From Adiantum capillus-veneris (taxonomy: Eukaryota > Streptophyta > Polypodiopsida > Polypodiales > Pteridaceae), in NCBI GenBank assembly GCA_014529385.2, contig CM043955.1:151888140-151952139 (forward strand): a stretch of DNA of 64,000 nt, written 5' to 3'. Numbering within the stretch: the stretch's first letter is position 1; each line of letters opens with the position of its first letter. The position numbers and the translations under genes are program-made. Below, one piece after another: positions 50,974 through 62,949 of the stretch. The notes under the pieces are model-generated. The model had not been told where the DNA came from. It made no database searches and saw only the letters and a program-made list of their open reading frames with translations.

Positions 50974-53551
50974 CATTCCAAATGCGCGGACTCACGTCAT
51001 ATATTAGAAGGCAATGTTTGTGATTGATTTTTCAACCAATGTTTTATCATGTGATTTTTGGGAAAATAATACGCCCTCGTAATTAATTAGAATTGGGGAC
51101 CAAATGATCATAGATGAGCCCCTAGGGATGTGTATATACTGTAAAGCGAGTCAAAACTGGCCAAAAACCGTCAAAAAATAGCAAAAAATAGGCCAAGGTT
51201 GACGATTGAGAGCGAGAATGTACATAGACAAGAGAAGAGTGAGCTACATAGTGTTAGTATATTTATTGGTATTTTTCTAGGTTAGAGTTGCTATTTTTGG
51301 GTTAATTTGGAATTTATTTGCTCAATTTGAGCTATTTTTCTAGCAAAAAATAAAGAAAAAAATCCATAATCCAGATGGAAACACAACAGAAGAGATGCCT
51401 GATTAGAGCAAGGTAAAGAAGACACAGAAAAAATATGAAGTGTGAAGGTGACAGAGCAAAACTGGCAACTGTAATGACGGGACCTCCAAAGGAGAAATCT
51501 GCAAAAATTGTAGAAGTGGAGCAAACAAGGTCCAAATCAGAAAATTTGTGAGCCTAAACCGCATCTCGTGAAAAGTTATGGCCACAGGTAAAAGATGGGA
51601 AAATTTTATGTCGGAGCCCTGATCACATATAGGAAGATAGGCTAGAAAACTCTCATTTGTGTCATTTCACCTTCCGAGAGAGAGAGCTTCCTACAGCATC
51701 CGAGACTTCCAGGAGCTCATCCATTGCACATGGTCACTAGATCGACATCAGATATGAGTGGTATGCTCATCAACACTACATCTAGCAGTTGAATACTTCA
51801 TGTTGTCGCAAAACCTCGCCAGCACCACCATCACAACCTGTGCACACATACTGTAGACCGGTTGTTAGGAAGACCTAGAGGGCACCAAATGGAACCAAAA
51901 TTGAAATGCACAATGCCTATAGCTTAGGGATCAAGCTTATGACCGCGGGAAGCGCGAAGGAACCCCCCCAAAAAACCCTAATTTCATAGGGCCTACAGAA
52001 GGGCAACTCACCCAAAGTGATCGGAAATGAGCCAAAACTCATAGGCAACAAGCCAATGACCTAGACAAACCAACCGAAGGGTTAGACCATGAAAAAGTCA
52101 ATCCAAGCTAGACCTAGAGCCTCTATCTGACAAAGACCGCGCAAAGCGTCACGAAGCTCTAACGAGCCGACCAGGTGACCAAATGACACCAAATTTGACA
52201 GGGTACATCCTAAGGATGTCAACTATGAGTTGGAAATTTGCCACTCAAGAAGAAGCACTTCCACAAGGGAAAACACCAGCAACAGGCCAGAAAAGCGTCC
52301 AAATGGTCGTTTTTGGTGACGTAAGCACCAAAAGAACAAGCGACTGCTTCGACGGAAGGTCAAAAGGAAAGGAAAGTCAGCCTGAGTCATACAATGACCA
52401 GAAAGTATGGCGACTATCACCTAAGTGGTCTACTCCAACTCCAAAAATAGCCAAGTGCTGCCAACAAGGAGTACACTTTTCCAAATTGGTTAAAACTTAA
52501 TGTGTGTGTCTAGGAGAGCCTACTAACACCAGGGGGGCCAACTAACATCAAAAAACTTGTAAAAATGACAAGATAGTGAGTCTATCGTGATAGACTTGCT
52601 CATGCACTTAGACACATGGAATTCTGATTGTGACTTCATAAATGGGACTAACAAGGCCTAATGACCCCAGATATCACATCAGAGTGCAAAATTTGATCTA
52701 TCTGGCACAAGGACTGAGTCTATCGCGATAGACTAACTACTCTATCTTTGGGAGGGTCCTTTTCAAAGATAATCACAGGGATAGACTTGTAGAAGCTAAT
52801 GAAGAAAGTATACCAAATTTTAGACAAGATAGACTCATATGAAATGATGAGATAGACTTGACAGTAGCCCAGATTCAGAACATGACATCTCAACAACACA
52901 GAAAGTTGAAAACCACATGTGAAGGTTCAAGGGACCTTACATCAACTAGGGGAAGGTAGACCAAATGCTACATACCAAAAATTTGACAAAATAAGGCTAA
53001 CTCCAAGTCTATCACGATAGACTAGGTAGAATGAGATAGATACCCTTGATCAAAAACTGGATTCAACACCTAGCTTCAGCATGGTGTCAGAAGATTACCC
53101 ACAAAGTTTGGACCCAAAACAACAAAAGATGAGGGAGATAGACCAACATCTCCTTGGAGGATTTTTGGAAAAATGAAAGTTGAGCCAAAGGGAGGTCAGT
53201 TGACATCCATTTGAGATGAAAATGAAGTCAGATCATGTACAAGACATGGGGAACCTGAGTGTGAAGTCACATGTGAAAAATACCTCCCCTATGAGAAGAT
53301 AGTGAGTCTATCGCGATAGACTCATCAGAGTTTGAAATTGGCCTGATTTTGAAATTGTGACCATATGGAGAGCTTAGATACCCTATGCACATGTACCACA
53401 CAAAGTTTCAAAGCATTTGGACACATTCTCCTTCATCAAAAACATTAATTTGAAGCTGTCAAAGTCAGACACTGAAAGAACTTGTCTATCTGCTAACATT
53501 TTTCACTAACTCATCTTGGGACTAAGAGGGCTCAACTAGATGCATGCTTAA
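50974..53551 (+). other. Spacer between pol and ORF3 of element C
   Basis: 2.6 kb without conserved coding sequence. The left part shares short blocks with the spacer of B (CCCCTAGG-TGTGTATATA). The right part is made of diverged units with palindromes. Open frames up to 105 codons look accidental. Confidence 0.65.
52579..53322. repeat. Palindrome array in the spacer of element C
   Basis: Four copies of AGTCTATCGCGATAGACT or its one-base variants: 52,579 (CGTG centre), 52,717 (perfect), 53,006 (CACG centre), 53,305 (perfect). Spacings are 138, 289 and 299 bases. It is the same palindrome as in the leader of C, not that of A or B. Loose half-sites lie near 52,826-52,860. Confidence 0.9.
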
Positions 53552-56500
53552 GTGATAATCAATTTAGAAAAGAGGTACTATGTTTATAAATTAACCATTA
53601 CTTGTGGATACAGGATCCATGGACGCTTCTCCGAGAAAAAGAAAAGGCAAGGACCTGGCAACGGAGGGTGCAACACCCTATACACTTCTACAAAATTCAT
53701 TAAAGCCAGCAGCCACATGGATACCTGCAGAAGTGCAACAGGTAGCAACTTTCCAAATCTACCAAGGTTCCTATATGGATGGAAAAGTAAATTTAGTGGA
53801 TACAGTAATGATCCCCAAGGAGGCAGAAAACTACCTGAAAAGATCGCCGCAAAGATCATGGTAAAGAAAGTTGGCTTATGGGATTTTGTTTCACTACCAC
53901 CAGTGGGGATAGATTTCAAGAGAGTACAACAACTAATTGAGACTATCCAAGAAGACGGAACTTGCAGGGTTGCAGGAATGGATAATGAGATGATGGAGAT
54001 TCAGATCACCAAGGAAATCATCAAAGAAGCCTTACAAGTGTCTGATGAGGGAGCCAACATGAGAGAAAGAAGGAAGAATCTCACAGTCTACCTGCAAAGA
54101 TCCAAACTGCCGTCTTTTGAACTCATAACAAACCCAAAAGTGAGGGAACTGACACAGGTATACAGCCAATGTTTGTTGAGCTACAGCAAGAGACCGCCTA
54201 GATATACTACACCACACGGGGTCATCTCAACAACAATGACCTGGGCTATGGGAATGACACATGATTTCTATATAGGTCATGCATCATATCTATTTGAGGA
54301 AGTGACAAAGCTACAACAGGACAAGCGAAATTATATTGAAGAAGGAGAAGTACTCACCATAATGATATACCATGCCATAGGAGCGACAAATCAGCTACCA
54401 CCTGCTCCTCAGCAGAACAACTGGTTGGGTACTACGAGAGAATATTGAAGACAGACCACAAAGGCAAGAACCTCCCTCTACTAACACCATTGGAGGACGC
54501 AGGCTGGAAAGGGTCACCAGAACTACACAAGAGAAGAGGGAAGAAGAAAGAAGGGCTGAAGAAGAGAACTTGAGATTAAAGAAGCGAAAAGCAGAAATTG
54601 AGAACAACATCAGATTGCAGAAGGTAGCAAATATGGAGAGAATGCTAGAAGGCTTTGTACTAGAAAGATCTCTACGAGGCGACGTAGGCGCCACTTGGAA
54701 ACCCTCTAGTAGCTCTTACACACTAAAAACGAAGAATAAAAAAAATACAGCCTTTGAGTTGGACTGGTTTGAAAGATACATCCAAGAGAGGAATGCTACG
54801 GATGAGCCAGAGCTGCCACTTGAAGAGGAGGATCTCCAAACATTAAGAGATCAATTGAGACCAACTACAATAGATGAGGAAACACCACCTCCATCTCCAA
54901 GGCCAAAGGCAAGTGAAAGGCAACCAACTCCACCTGCCGACTCTCCTCCACATCCAGAGAGCTCATCTCATGATGAGAGAGTCCCTACACCACCCCATAG
55001 AGAAGAAGAAGAAGAAAGGACAGATGACCATCCACCAATTGGAACAGTATCACACCTTGATAAAGGCAAGCACATAGAGGTGTATTTGACAAGAGAACAA
55101 GCAACGTCCTCTTCTCAAGTAATTGAGTTGGGAGCTAATATCAGCCTGGATTTGGGAGCAATAGAGACTCTACTAAACCAAGTAAGACTCCACAGTCGGT
55201 TGTTAGCTAATCAGAACAAGGTTAACAAAAAGAAATTGGAGACAATCCAGCAAGAGGTTCTGAAGTTGCAGGAGCAAAGAGATGACAACCTTAAACTGAT
55301 CAGCATTAAAGATGCTGAGATCTCGGGTCTCAAAAGCAGAATAGACCTCCTCAAGAAAATTTTTCAAGAGTCAGAAAGTTTCAATGCTATTTGTGAAGTA
55401 CCATCTCTGTGTTTCTTGAAGATGTCAATGATAGAGATGAACAAATCCAGAGGTTGATGGAAAAAAAGCAAGATGCCCTGGAAGCAGCCAAAAATTTACA
55501 AGTCATAATTGATGACTTACAGATTGAAGTGAAGGATTTGAGAGCAGTGACGGACATACAGGCAAGGGATATAGAAAGAGCAAAGAAGCAAAAGACCAGC
55601 AACACCAGTGGTCCAACTACAAGAAGAGGTGGAGGCACTAAAGAGAGAGCTAGAATTGGAAAGAAAACAGAGGTTGATGATAGTTGAAAGTGCACTTAGA
55701 GCTGAGGATCAGTTGCAAAAGAAAATAGCAGATTTACAAAGCGAAAAAAAGCAAGGACCAGCTGAAGACAGTGAAAGAGAAAGCCTCGCTTAGTCCATCA
55801 AGGAAGAAAATGAGAATTTGCACAACAAGTCAAGGAATTGGAAGATGATGCAGTCCAAAAGGAGATGGAATTTCAAACACTCAAAATTGATAATCAAACA
55901 ATGGCTGCACAAATTGCAAATCTCCAAACAGCAAGCCAACCCCACGGGCAAGTAAGGGTGCACACAGTGCAAGCGGCCACGGATTTGGCTGGCATGGTAG
56001 AGCTCTCGGGGGGTTCACTATGTGTAAAACTACCATATCACGTGCGTTCAAGACATGTTTGTAAAACCCCTTATCTGTAAATTTTTTTAGGAATATAATG
56101 TACCCTTTTCTTTTAAAATCTGTCAGTTTTTTTCAATTCTAAAAAAATTATGTCCTTTTGTATATTTATTTCTGTAAGTTTCAAGAACTTTAAATACCCT
56201 TCTGTTGAACTCACGTGATAGGTTACATTTTTCTTAGGTGACCTCCCCGGGGTAGAGCTATATGGTGGTGATGATGAGTATGAGGAGGAATCAGAGGACC
56301 ACGGCCCCCCAGATTATACTCAGAATGATCAAGCTGGCCCAAGCACTCAGGTTGAAGATGAAGATTCTCTTACCAAAAATGAAGAGCAAAGATTGACCAA
56401 ACAAATGCAGAAGCAGGTGGATAGGACGTGGCAAAGGGCAATCAAGCGAGAACGAGAGTTGCTACGTGCACTCTCCAGATCAGGCAAGAAGGCCGCACAG

Positions 56501-57270
56501 CTACGAGAAGAATGGAATGCGCCTATACTTCCATATACCCTTCTCAAGTATGAAAATCTGGAGCATCAACAACAACTCAAAAACGAAGAATACATGCCAG
56601 ATTTTGAAGGCAACATCCAATACCCTGATGACAGGAACATGATTATAGTAGTCAACCAAAGTGGCGGCAACAATGGCTTAACAACCACCTAGATTACCTA
56701 ACCCACCTTGTAAATGTGCCTTCGGAATTAAGGGAAGACCCCACTTTTTGCCCTACGCCACGAATCTATACATATAGACAGTATCAAGACATGCAGATCA
56801 GAAACCCTACATGGCTAAATTAGCTGCGTTTGTAGGGACCAGGCGAAGGAGAGAGAATATCCGGCCCGTATATTGTGAAAACCCTCAAGGGCACCATTGC
56901 GGAGTTCAGCGGCTCTCCCGACTTGTCCTGCAAGATGATTTGTAAGATAGCAAAAACCTTTTTGGCCTGTCTCACAACGTTTTCAGAGAGCTGTAAATCA
57001 GAGTTCATAGATACCAGCAGAAATGAAGCGGAGTTATCTTACGACCTAAGTGCACCTCCATTAGAACAAGTTTTGTATGTCTACTTCAGAAGGCTGATGT
57101 TTTTGCCGAGCTATCATCTACAGACTTTTGAGGAAGCTTTTTATACAGGATTCTTTTTGTTCGAGTCTCAAATTTTTGGCCCACTCATAGCAAGTGACTC
57201 CATGCGATATGATTCGAAAGAGAAAGGCAACAAAGACGACATTGAAGATAGTCTCAAGTTCATGTCGTGA
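53552..57270 (+). pseudogene. ORF3 of element C (coiled-coil protein after pol)
   Basis: Broken into at least seven frames, likely start at Met 53,604. Block order matches B: DSLKPAATW-like start region, FKRVQQLIETIQEDGTCRVA, a TTMTWAMGMTHDFY block, a Glu/Arg coil, a Pro-rich patch (PPPSPRPKASERQPTPP), a long Glu/Lys/Leu coiled coil (54,570-55,790), then a tail with YIVKTLKGTIAEFSGSPDLS and FLPSYHLQTFEEAFYTGFF. No membrane segment is evident, so this is not a classical envelope protein although it occupies that position. Function unknown. Confidence 0.75.
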
Positions 57271-57282
57271 TAGACATGAATT

Positions 57283-57295
57283 AAGAGGGGGGGAG
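57283..57295 (+). other. 3' polypurine tract of element C
   Basis: AAGAGGGGGGGAG directly before the TGTTGG of the 3' LTR. This is the primer for plus-strand synthesis; the identical 13-mer occurs once more at 50,960. Confidence 0.85.
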
Positions 57296-57731
<436 letters not shown>

Positions 57732-57762
57732 TTTATTATTGTCCTCGGAGGTCAAATATGAC

Positions 57763-60700
57763 CTATGGGACCAAAGTTACATGTGATGTAGTATGTGTAT
57801 GGCTGATGAGTGACTCTCGTTGCTCCAAAATTGTAGTGATGAGAGTCGCAATGGAGAGCCCACACTTGGGCTGGGAGAGGAAAGTGTGTAGGTCTAAGTT
57901 ATGGCTGAAAATGTGAGAGAAGCAAGTTCGGATGTGATCAAAAGCTGAGCACTCTAGTAGTGTGTGGTACTCAGACTCTCGAACTTGCAGTGAGCATAAT
58001 GTGCACAATCGATTTGACTCTTCTCCATTGCCCCAACGCCCTATCTCGCATCGAAGGAAATGGGAGCTAAGCCGAATTGCTGCGATAGTGCGTATCGCGG
58101 ACAAGGGAATAGGCTCAAGCATGTAAGTGTGAGTACGGTTTCCTCTCTCAGCGAAGAACATGGTTTTGTAGTTGGGGGCAATATAGGTGGTGTAATGTAT
58201 GAAGCGTGACCCACCAGATTTCTCCCAAGCCGTAATACATTGGCGTTGTAAAAAAGCTTCATTCACTTGAGAGTCAATTGAAGCATCATGTAGCAAGTGT
58301 AATGCATCCCATCTCCCAAACCACTTCTTTATGTCTTGCATCCATCCCGTGCTCAAGATCTTGCTTTTATGCGTCTTTTGAACTTTTTTCCTTGCTTCCC
58401 ATGCAATTGTAGGAAGTCGATGTGAGGGGTTTTGACGCATCTTTATAATGTACTCCACAACCCTTTCCATGCCCATAACTTCAATTGGAAGAGATCCCGA
58501 CTCAAGAAGTAGGAGCATATATGGTGTTTGTGTCTTAACTTGGAGAAAGTTTGTAAGAAAACGCTTTTGGACATTCTCAAACTCTTTCCAAGTAGACTTT
58601 GAGATGCTCCCGTCCCACACTTCAACTCCATAAAGAAGAACCGGTGTCACCAATGCATCAAAAAGATACTTCTTGAGAACCCAATACTTGATGTTTCCCG
58701 CATTACACATGTTCTCAAATGCATAATATGCTCTCTTTCCCGCTTCCAAACGACGCATAGCACATTCATGCCACTTGTGATTGGATGGAACCTCAAGGCC
58801 AAGGTACTTAAAGCTCTCAACAACTTCAAGTGTCTCGTTGTTGTACACAATGCATGGCTTCTCCTTATGGTTGGTTTTCACAAGCATGACCTTTGTTTTG
58901 GATTCATTTACAATCAGCCCACTATGCAAGCAAAAGTTCTCAAGGACAACCATAAGCTTTTGTGCATCTTCTAAAGTGTGTGCTAGAAGCACTACATCAT
59001 CCGCATACAACAAAAGCATGATTACCGCATTGCAAATAGTGACCTCTTCAATGCCTTCTTCTTGCATAAAGTCAAGTACCATTTGTTCCAATTGATCGAT
59101 GCATAGACCAAAGAGAGTTGGTGACAATGGACATCCTTGTTTAACCCCAATAGTGCTTACAAAAATTTCTGAAATTTCTCTTCCCATGCGCAATTGACAA
59201 ATCACCTTCTCATAGATTCGAGAAACCGCAAGCATAAACTCACTTGGAACTTGGAGTTCTTCCATCCTTCTCCACAAATTGTTACGTGGAATCATATCAA
59301 AGGCTTTCTTAAAGTCCACAAAACAACAATACAATCGCTTGCCTTTCAACCGACTTTCCTCCATGAGAACACGAAGAGTGACAAGATGATCAATGGTGCT
59401 ATGGCATCGACGAAAACCCGCTTGTCCCTTTGCACGCTTGTCATTCTCTTCAGCCCAATCACTCAATTTCATCTCCATTATGCACCCAAACAACTTTGCC
59501 ATAAGAGACCCAATCATTATAGTCCGGTAGTTGCTTACATTCTTTACATCCCCTCCTTTATGCAAAGGCTTAACCCAATTAGTACTCCAATCATAAGGCA
59601 TACCATGTTGAAGTGCAAGGTTTAACATATCACACATCCACTCATGGGTAAAATCTCCCGTCCATTTGATCATCTCCGGCTTGATACCTTGAAGATCTCC
59701 TGCTTTGCGAGTGGCCAACTTTTCAAGCCCACCGCATACATCCTCAATAGTAAAAAAAGACGGCATACATGGGAGTGAACCATAAAATGGCATTTTTTCA
59801 GTATTTTCTTGCTCATATAATTGCCTACAATGTGTGTACATATCCACTAGACTCAAGTTACCAAAATTCTCAACCCGCTTGCCTCTCAAGTTTCTCCAAA
59901 ATCTTCCACATGCATGTGCCTTTTCTTGGACTTGAAATTCTTGTTGCTTTACTTCCCATCTTCTTCTCTTCTTTTGAATCAATGCCTTGTATGTATGCAA
60001 ATGACTTTGATAGTTGTCTTTGTCCATAGTTGCATCAAGCTTTATCAAGGACTTTCGAGCATCTTGACATTCTTTATCAAACCACCTTTTGCGTGATCTA
60101 TCTTTGTTGATACCATGGAGATGCTTTATGGCAAAGCATTCTTCCGCACAAGAACAAATAGCTTTCTTGAAAGCTTCCCATTTAGTTTCCAATGGTGCAT
60201 CACATTGAAGCTTTGTCATCCATAATTTTTGCTCAACCATTTCAATGTACATTGGTGCCCGTTTGAAATCCATACATAGTGATAACTTCTCTTTCCTTTG
60301 ACTGAAATTATCATGCTTAGTTTCTTCTCCACATGAAAGGTCAATACATAAGGTGCGATGGTCGGATTCCGGGGTCCATTGACCAAACATAAAACTCTTT
60401 ATGCGATACATGATGGCTTCAGAGAGTAGCATATAGTCAATCACACTATCCCCATTATGTCTTCTACATGTAAATCCATTGGTTCCACTCCACAAAGATA
60501 CACCATTGGCAATGAGCATACCCGTGCTATTACACATGTGTAAAAGTAACTTTCCATAGTGATCCGGCTCTTTCTCATCCATTGAAGTACGATCATACAA
60601 GTAAACTTCCTCCAACTCCCTTGAAATGTATGGCATATCAAATTGTTGAGTATCATGTTGCAATGTTTTTGTGCGAGCATTCATATCCCCAAATACAATA

Positions 60701-61155
60701 ACATCACCTTCACCTTTGAAATAAGCAATGTCCTCTTCCGAATCAGAAAATGGTTGATCTCTATCCATGCAAGCATAAAAGGGAGAATCATGATGAGGAA
60801 TGTAGCAACCGGCTACAAAAATGGGTGCTCTTTTTGGTGTCATAATTTTCAGCCATACATAACGTTTGTACTTGTCATCTTTCACAATTGATACAAAATC
60901 TTCCAATCCTTTCTTAACCATACATGCTAACCCTCCTTGTCCTCTTCGTTGCTTGAGATTCTTTGACCACATCAATGAATGTACATTGTAATCCTCCAAG
61001 CCGTTAATCCTTTGTGTATCATGCTCCCAAGTTTCAACAAGAAGTACAACATCGGCTTTGCTTGTTAGTTCATCAATGCCAACCCCCGCATTCCATGGGT
61101 ATCCATTACAATTCCAAAAGCATATTTTCAATTGTAACTCAGTCTCATAGGTCAC
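57763..61155 (-). CDS. LINE ORF2: endonuclease and reverse transcriptase
   Basis: 1,130 codons uninterrupted. Residues 1-270 form an APE-type endonuclease: WNCNG (14-18), VETW (40-43), GDMNAR (156-161), SVIDYML (237-243) and ESDHR (263-267), covering the expected catalytic Asn, Glu, Asp and His. RT spans about 520-790: NYRTIMIGSLMAKLFG, CFVDFKKAFD (611-620), GVKQGCPLSPTLFG (670-683) and YADDVVLLA (717-725). A C-terminal CX2CX9HX4C knuckle (LCTLCS...HTLLEC) follows. No RNase H. The protein nicks the target and primes cDNA there. The start could be slightly downstream; the clade is not certain. Confidence 0.92.
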   Translation of the reverse strand: MTYETELQLKICFWNCNGYPWNAGVGIDELTSKADVVLLVETWEHDTQRINGLEDYNVHSLMWSKNLKQRRGQGGLACMVKKGLEDFVSIVKDDKYKRYVWLKIMTPKRAPIFVAGCYIPHHDSPFYACMDRDQPFSDSEEDIAYFKGEGDVIVFGDMNARTKTLQHDTQQFDMPYISRELEEVYLYDRTSMDEKEPDHYGKLLLHMCNSTGMLIANGVSLWSGTNGFTCRRHNGDSVIDYMLLSEAIMYRIKSFMFGQWTPESDHRTLCIDLSCGEETKHDNFSQRKEKLSLCMDFKRAPMYIEMVEQKLWMTKLQCDAPLETKWEAFKKAICSCAEECFAIKHLHGINKDRSRKRWFDKECQDARKSLIKLDATMDKDNYQSHLHTYKALIQKKRRRWEVKQQEFQVQEKAHACGRFWRNLRGKRVENFGNLSLVDMYTHCRQLYEQENTEKMPFYGSLPCMPSFFTIEDVCGGLEKLATRKAGDLQGIKPEMIKWTGDFTHEWMCDMLNLALQHGMPYDWSTNWVKPLHKGGDVKNVSNYRTIMIGSLMAKLFGCIMEMKLSDWAEENDKRAKGQAGFRRCHSTIDHLVTLRVLMEESRLKGKRLYCCFVDFKKAFDMIPRNNLWRRMEELQVPSEFMLAVSRIYEKVICQLRMGREISEIFVSTIGVKQGCPLSPTLFGLCIDQLEQMVLDFMQEEGIEEVTICNAVIMLLLYADDVVLLAHTLEDAQKLMVVLENFCLHSGLIVNESKTKVMLVKTNHKEKPCIVYNNETLEVVESFKYLGLEVPSNHKWHECAMRRLEAGKRAYYAFENMCNAGNIKYWVLKKYLFDALVTPVLLYGVEVWDGSISKSTWKEFENVQKRFLTNFLQVKTQTPYMLLLLESGSLPIEVMGMERVVEYIIKMRQNPSHRLPTIAWEARKKVQKTHKSKILSTGWMQDIKKWFGRWDALHLLHDASIDSQVNEAFLQRQCITAWEKSGGSRFIHYTTYIAPNYKTMFFAERGNRTHTYMLEPIPLSAIRTIAAIRLSSHFLRCEIGRWGNGEESNRLCTLCSLQVRESEYHTLLECSAFDHIRTCFSHIFSHNLDLHTFLSQPKCGLSIATLITTILEQRESLISHTHTTSHVTLVP

Positions 61156-61161
61156 GTATCC

Positions 61162-62112
61162 CTATTTGCTTGAGAGGCTTGCCTCCTCCTTGGGCACATT
61201 TTCTTCATGAGAGATCTCCTTGTTTTTATTATTCTTTTCCTCATATGCCTTGCGACGCATATTTTGTTGCTTAATAGTGCGATCTTCACATACAAAACAT
61301 TTTGTATCCCTCAAATAGATCCAACTATTATCAAGGATAATCTTTCGCTTGGTCTCATCCGGCATGGTGCATACAATTGGCTGTTCTCCGGAGCGAGGAG
61401 CTCCTTAATTCCCCACTCTATGTGCTCCATAGACCATAACTCCGGACATGCCAAAGTGGGTTTTGAAGAAATCTTCAATAACAATGGCAAGAGAAGAAGG
61501 TGTCTCTAACTTCTCTTCGGGAATTCCACGAATAACAATGTTCTTGGAACGTCGCTCCCGTTCCTTCAACTCCTCCACATCCACATTCTCAACATTCTTT
61601 GTTTGAACCATAGCTTGCATGAGTGAGGAATTAGAAACCACATTGCTACCACATACATCAGCCCAAGACTTGTTTGTGCATACATTTTTCATGTCGCATA
61701 CATCCCGGCTCATAGTGTCAAATTTCTCCTCTTTCAATACATGGTCATGCTCTACTTTGCTCATCCGCTCCTTCAAAGCATTCAAGTCCACAAGAGAGCG
61801 TTTACATTCCTTGACTTTCTCTTCAAGTTGCATCAAACGTGTTGTTTGCATCTCAAGTGTCCTCTTGAGATTCTCATTCTCAACCACAAGTACCCTTAGT
61901 GTGCCATTCTCCATTGCAAGTGCTCGTAAGTCTTCGCCTTGTTTGTTTACGGTCTCTTGCAATGATACCAAGTATGCCATGATCATGGTTTCCGATGTCG
62001 TTGGTTGGGTGGTTGTGTTGCTATCTCCACACTTAGGAGATTTTGGATCATTTTCCACAATGGTTGTGGACCTTGTTGAAAAAGAAGAACCCTTGCGAGT
62101 GCCGGAAGACAT
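61162..62112 (-). pseudogene. LINE ORF1: coiled-coil RNA-binding protein, one stop
   Basis: 235 codons from Met at 62,112 to TAA at 61,405-61,407, then the same frame stays open to 61,162, giving about 316 codons in total. Residues about 45-150 form a coiled coil for trimerisation; RRSKNIVIRGIPEE starts an RRM-like domain as in LINE ORF1 chaperones, and after the stop KRKIILDNSWIYLRDTKCFV fits its continuation. A single nonsense codon is the only visible lesion. It could also be a sequencing error or a readthrough site. Confidence 0.8.
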
Positions 62113-62245
62113 TGTATGTAAAATAGGAGATGAAAATCAATTTTGTTGAACCTGTTCACTTCGGAAATGCTGCTACAGAAACGCCTTCCATAACTCTGAA
62201 AATTTCTGTCTTTACATCAATGCGTAGAGGACTTCGTGCTCTTCG

Positions 62246-62248
<3 letters not shown>
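62113..62248 (-). promoter_or_regulatory. LINE 5' leader
   Basis: About 135 bases between ORF1 and the GA repeat. LINE promoters normally lie in this position, but no specific motif was recognised. Confidence 0.4.
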
Positions 62249-62326
<78 letters not shown>

Positions 62327-62944
62327 TCTGATCCTCTTCGATACGCGCATCTCCCTCACCGGATTCACGAAGCGACCACAGCATCGCGGTAGCCTCTCCG
62401 AGAGCTATGCGCCCACGCCACGCATTCGCATCTTCGAGTTGTTCGCTAGCGATCTTCCCACGAGCTTGTTTTGCTTGTAAGTAGCACAAATGGTGTCTAT
62501 TTTCAACAATCAAGTACTTTATGGAACGAGGGCGAGATTAGCTACGCATAGATGTTCATAGACTTACGTTTCGCACACTTTTAGGTTATGACCTGTGAGT
62601 CTATCGTGACTGTATTTGAGGTAGCTAGGGTTATAATCTAGTGAGATTGGACTTATAGGTAAGTGTATCCTAGTGAGGGGATGGTGCCTAGCAAGTTTGA
62701 AGCGATTCCGAGTTCATTTGATGTGTAAACGGTGTTATGAGCATTTAGGTATAGAGTGGGTTGGAGTTAACAAGGATTATTTATTGATGCATCATAGAAG
62801 TTCATATGTGTAGGTTGGTCTCCCCCTGACAAGCTAACGAGATTGCCTCCGTGCACCTATAGGTTAGTCGTGTCACCGGATGACAAGTATGTTGTCTGTG
62901 TAATGCTTGTGAGCATGAACAAGGGAGTAGTTTGCCCTAAAACA
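62249..62944 (+). mobile_element. 3' LTR of element C, right half
   Basis: GA run (to 62,323) and the rest of the LTR, ending CCCTAAAACA, parallel to 38,735-39,353 with more than a dozen substitutions. The palindrome-like site reads GAGTCTATCGTGACTG here, against GAGTCTATCGCGACTC in the 5' LTR. Confidence 0.9.
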
Positions 62945-62949
62945 AAGTG
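62945..62949. repeat. Target-site duplication, right (element C)
   Basis: AAGTG directly after the CA end of the 3' LTR, the same as at 38,366-38,370. Confidence 0.85.

Noticed and set aside
20341-53322. CRISPR array
   Set aside because: The repeated palindromes are 18-28 bp but lie about 285-300 bp apart with related, not unique, intervals, and the DNA is plant retroelement sequence without Cas genes.
53552-57270. ORF3 as a retroviral-type envelope gene
   Set aside because: The position fits, but I see no signal peptide, fusion peptide or membrane anchor. The body is a charged coiled coil.
60441-60891. Open frames antisense to LINE ORF2
   Set aside because: They are shadows of the intact 1,130-codon frame on the other strand.
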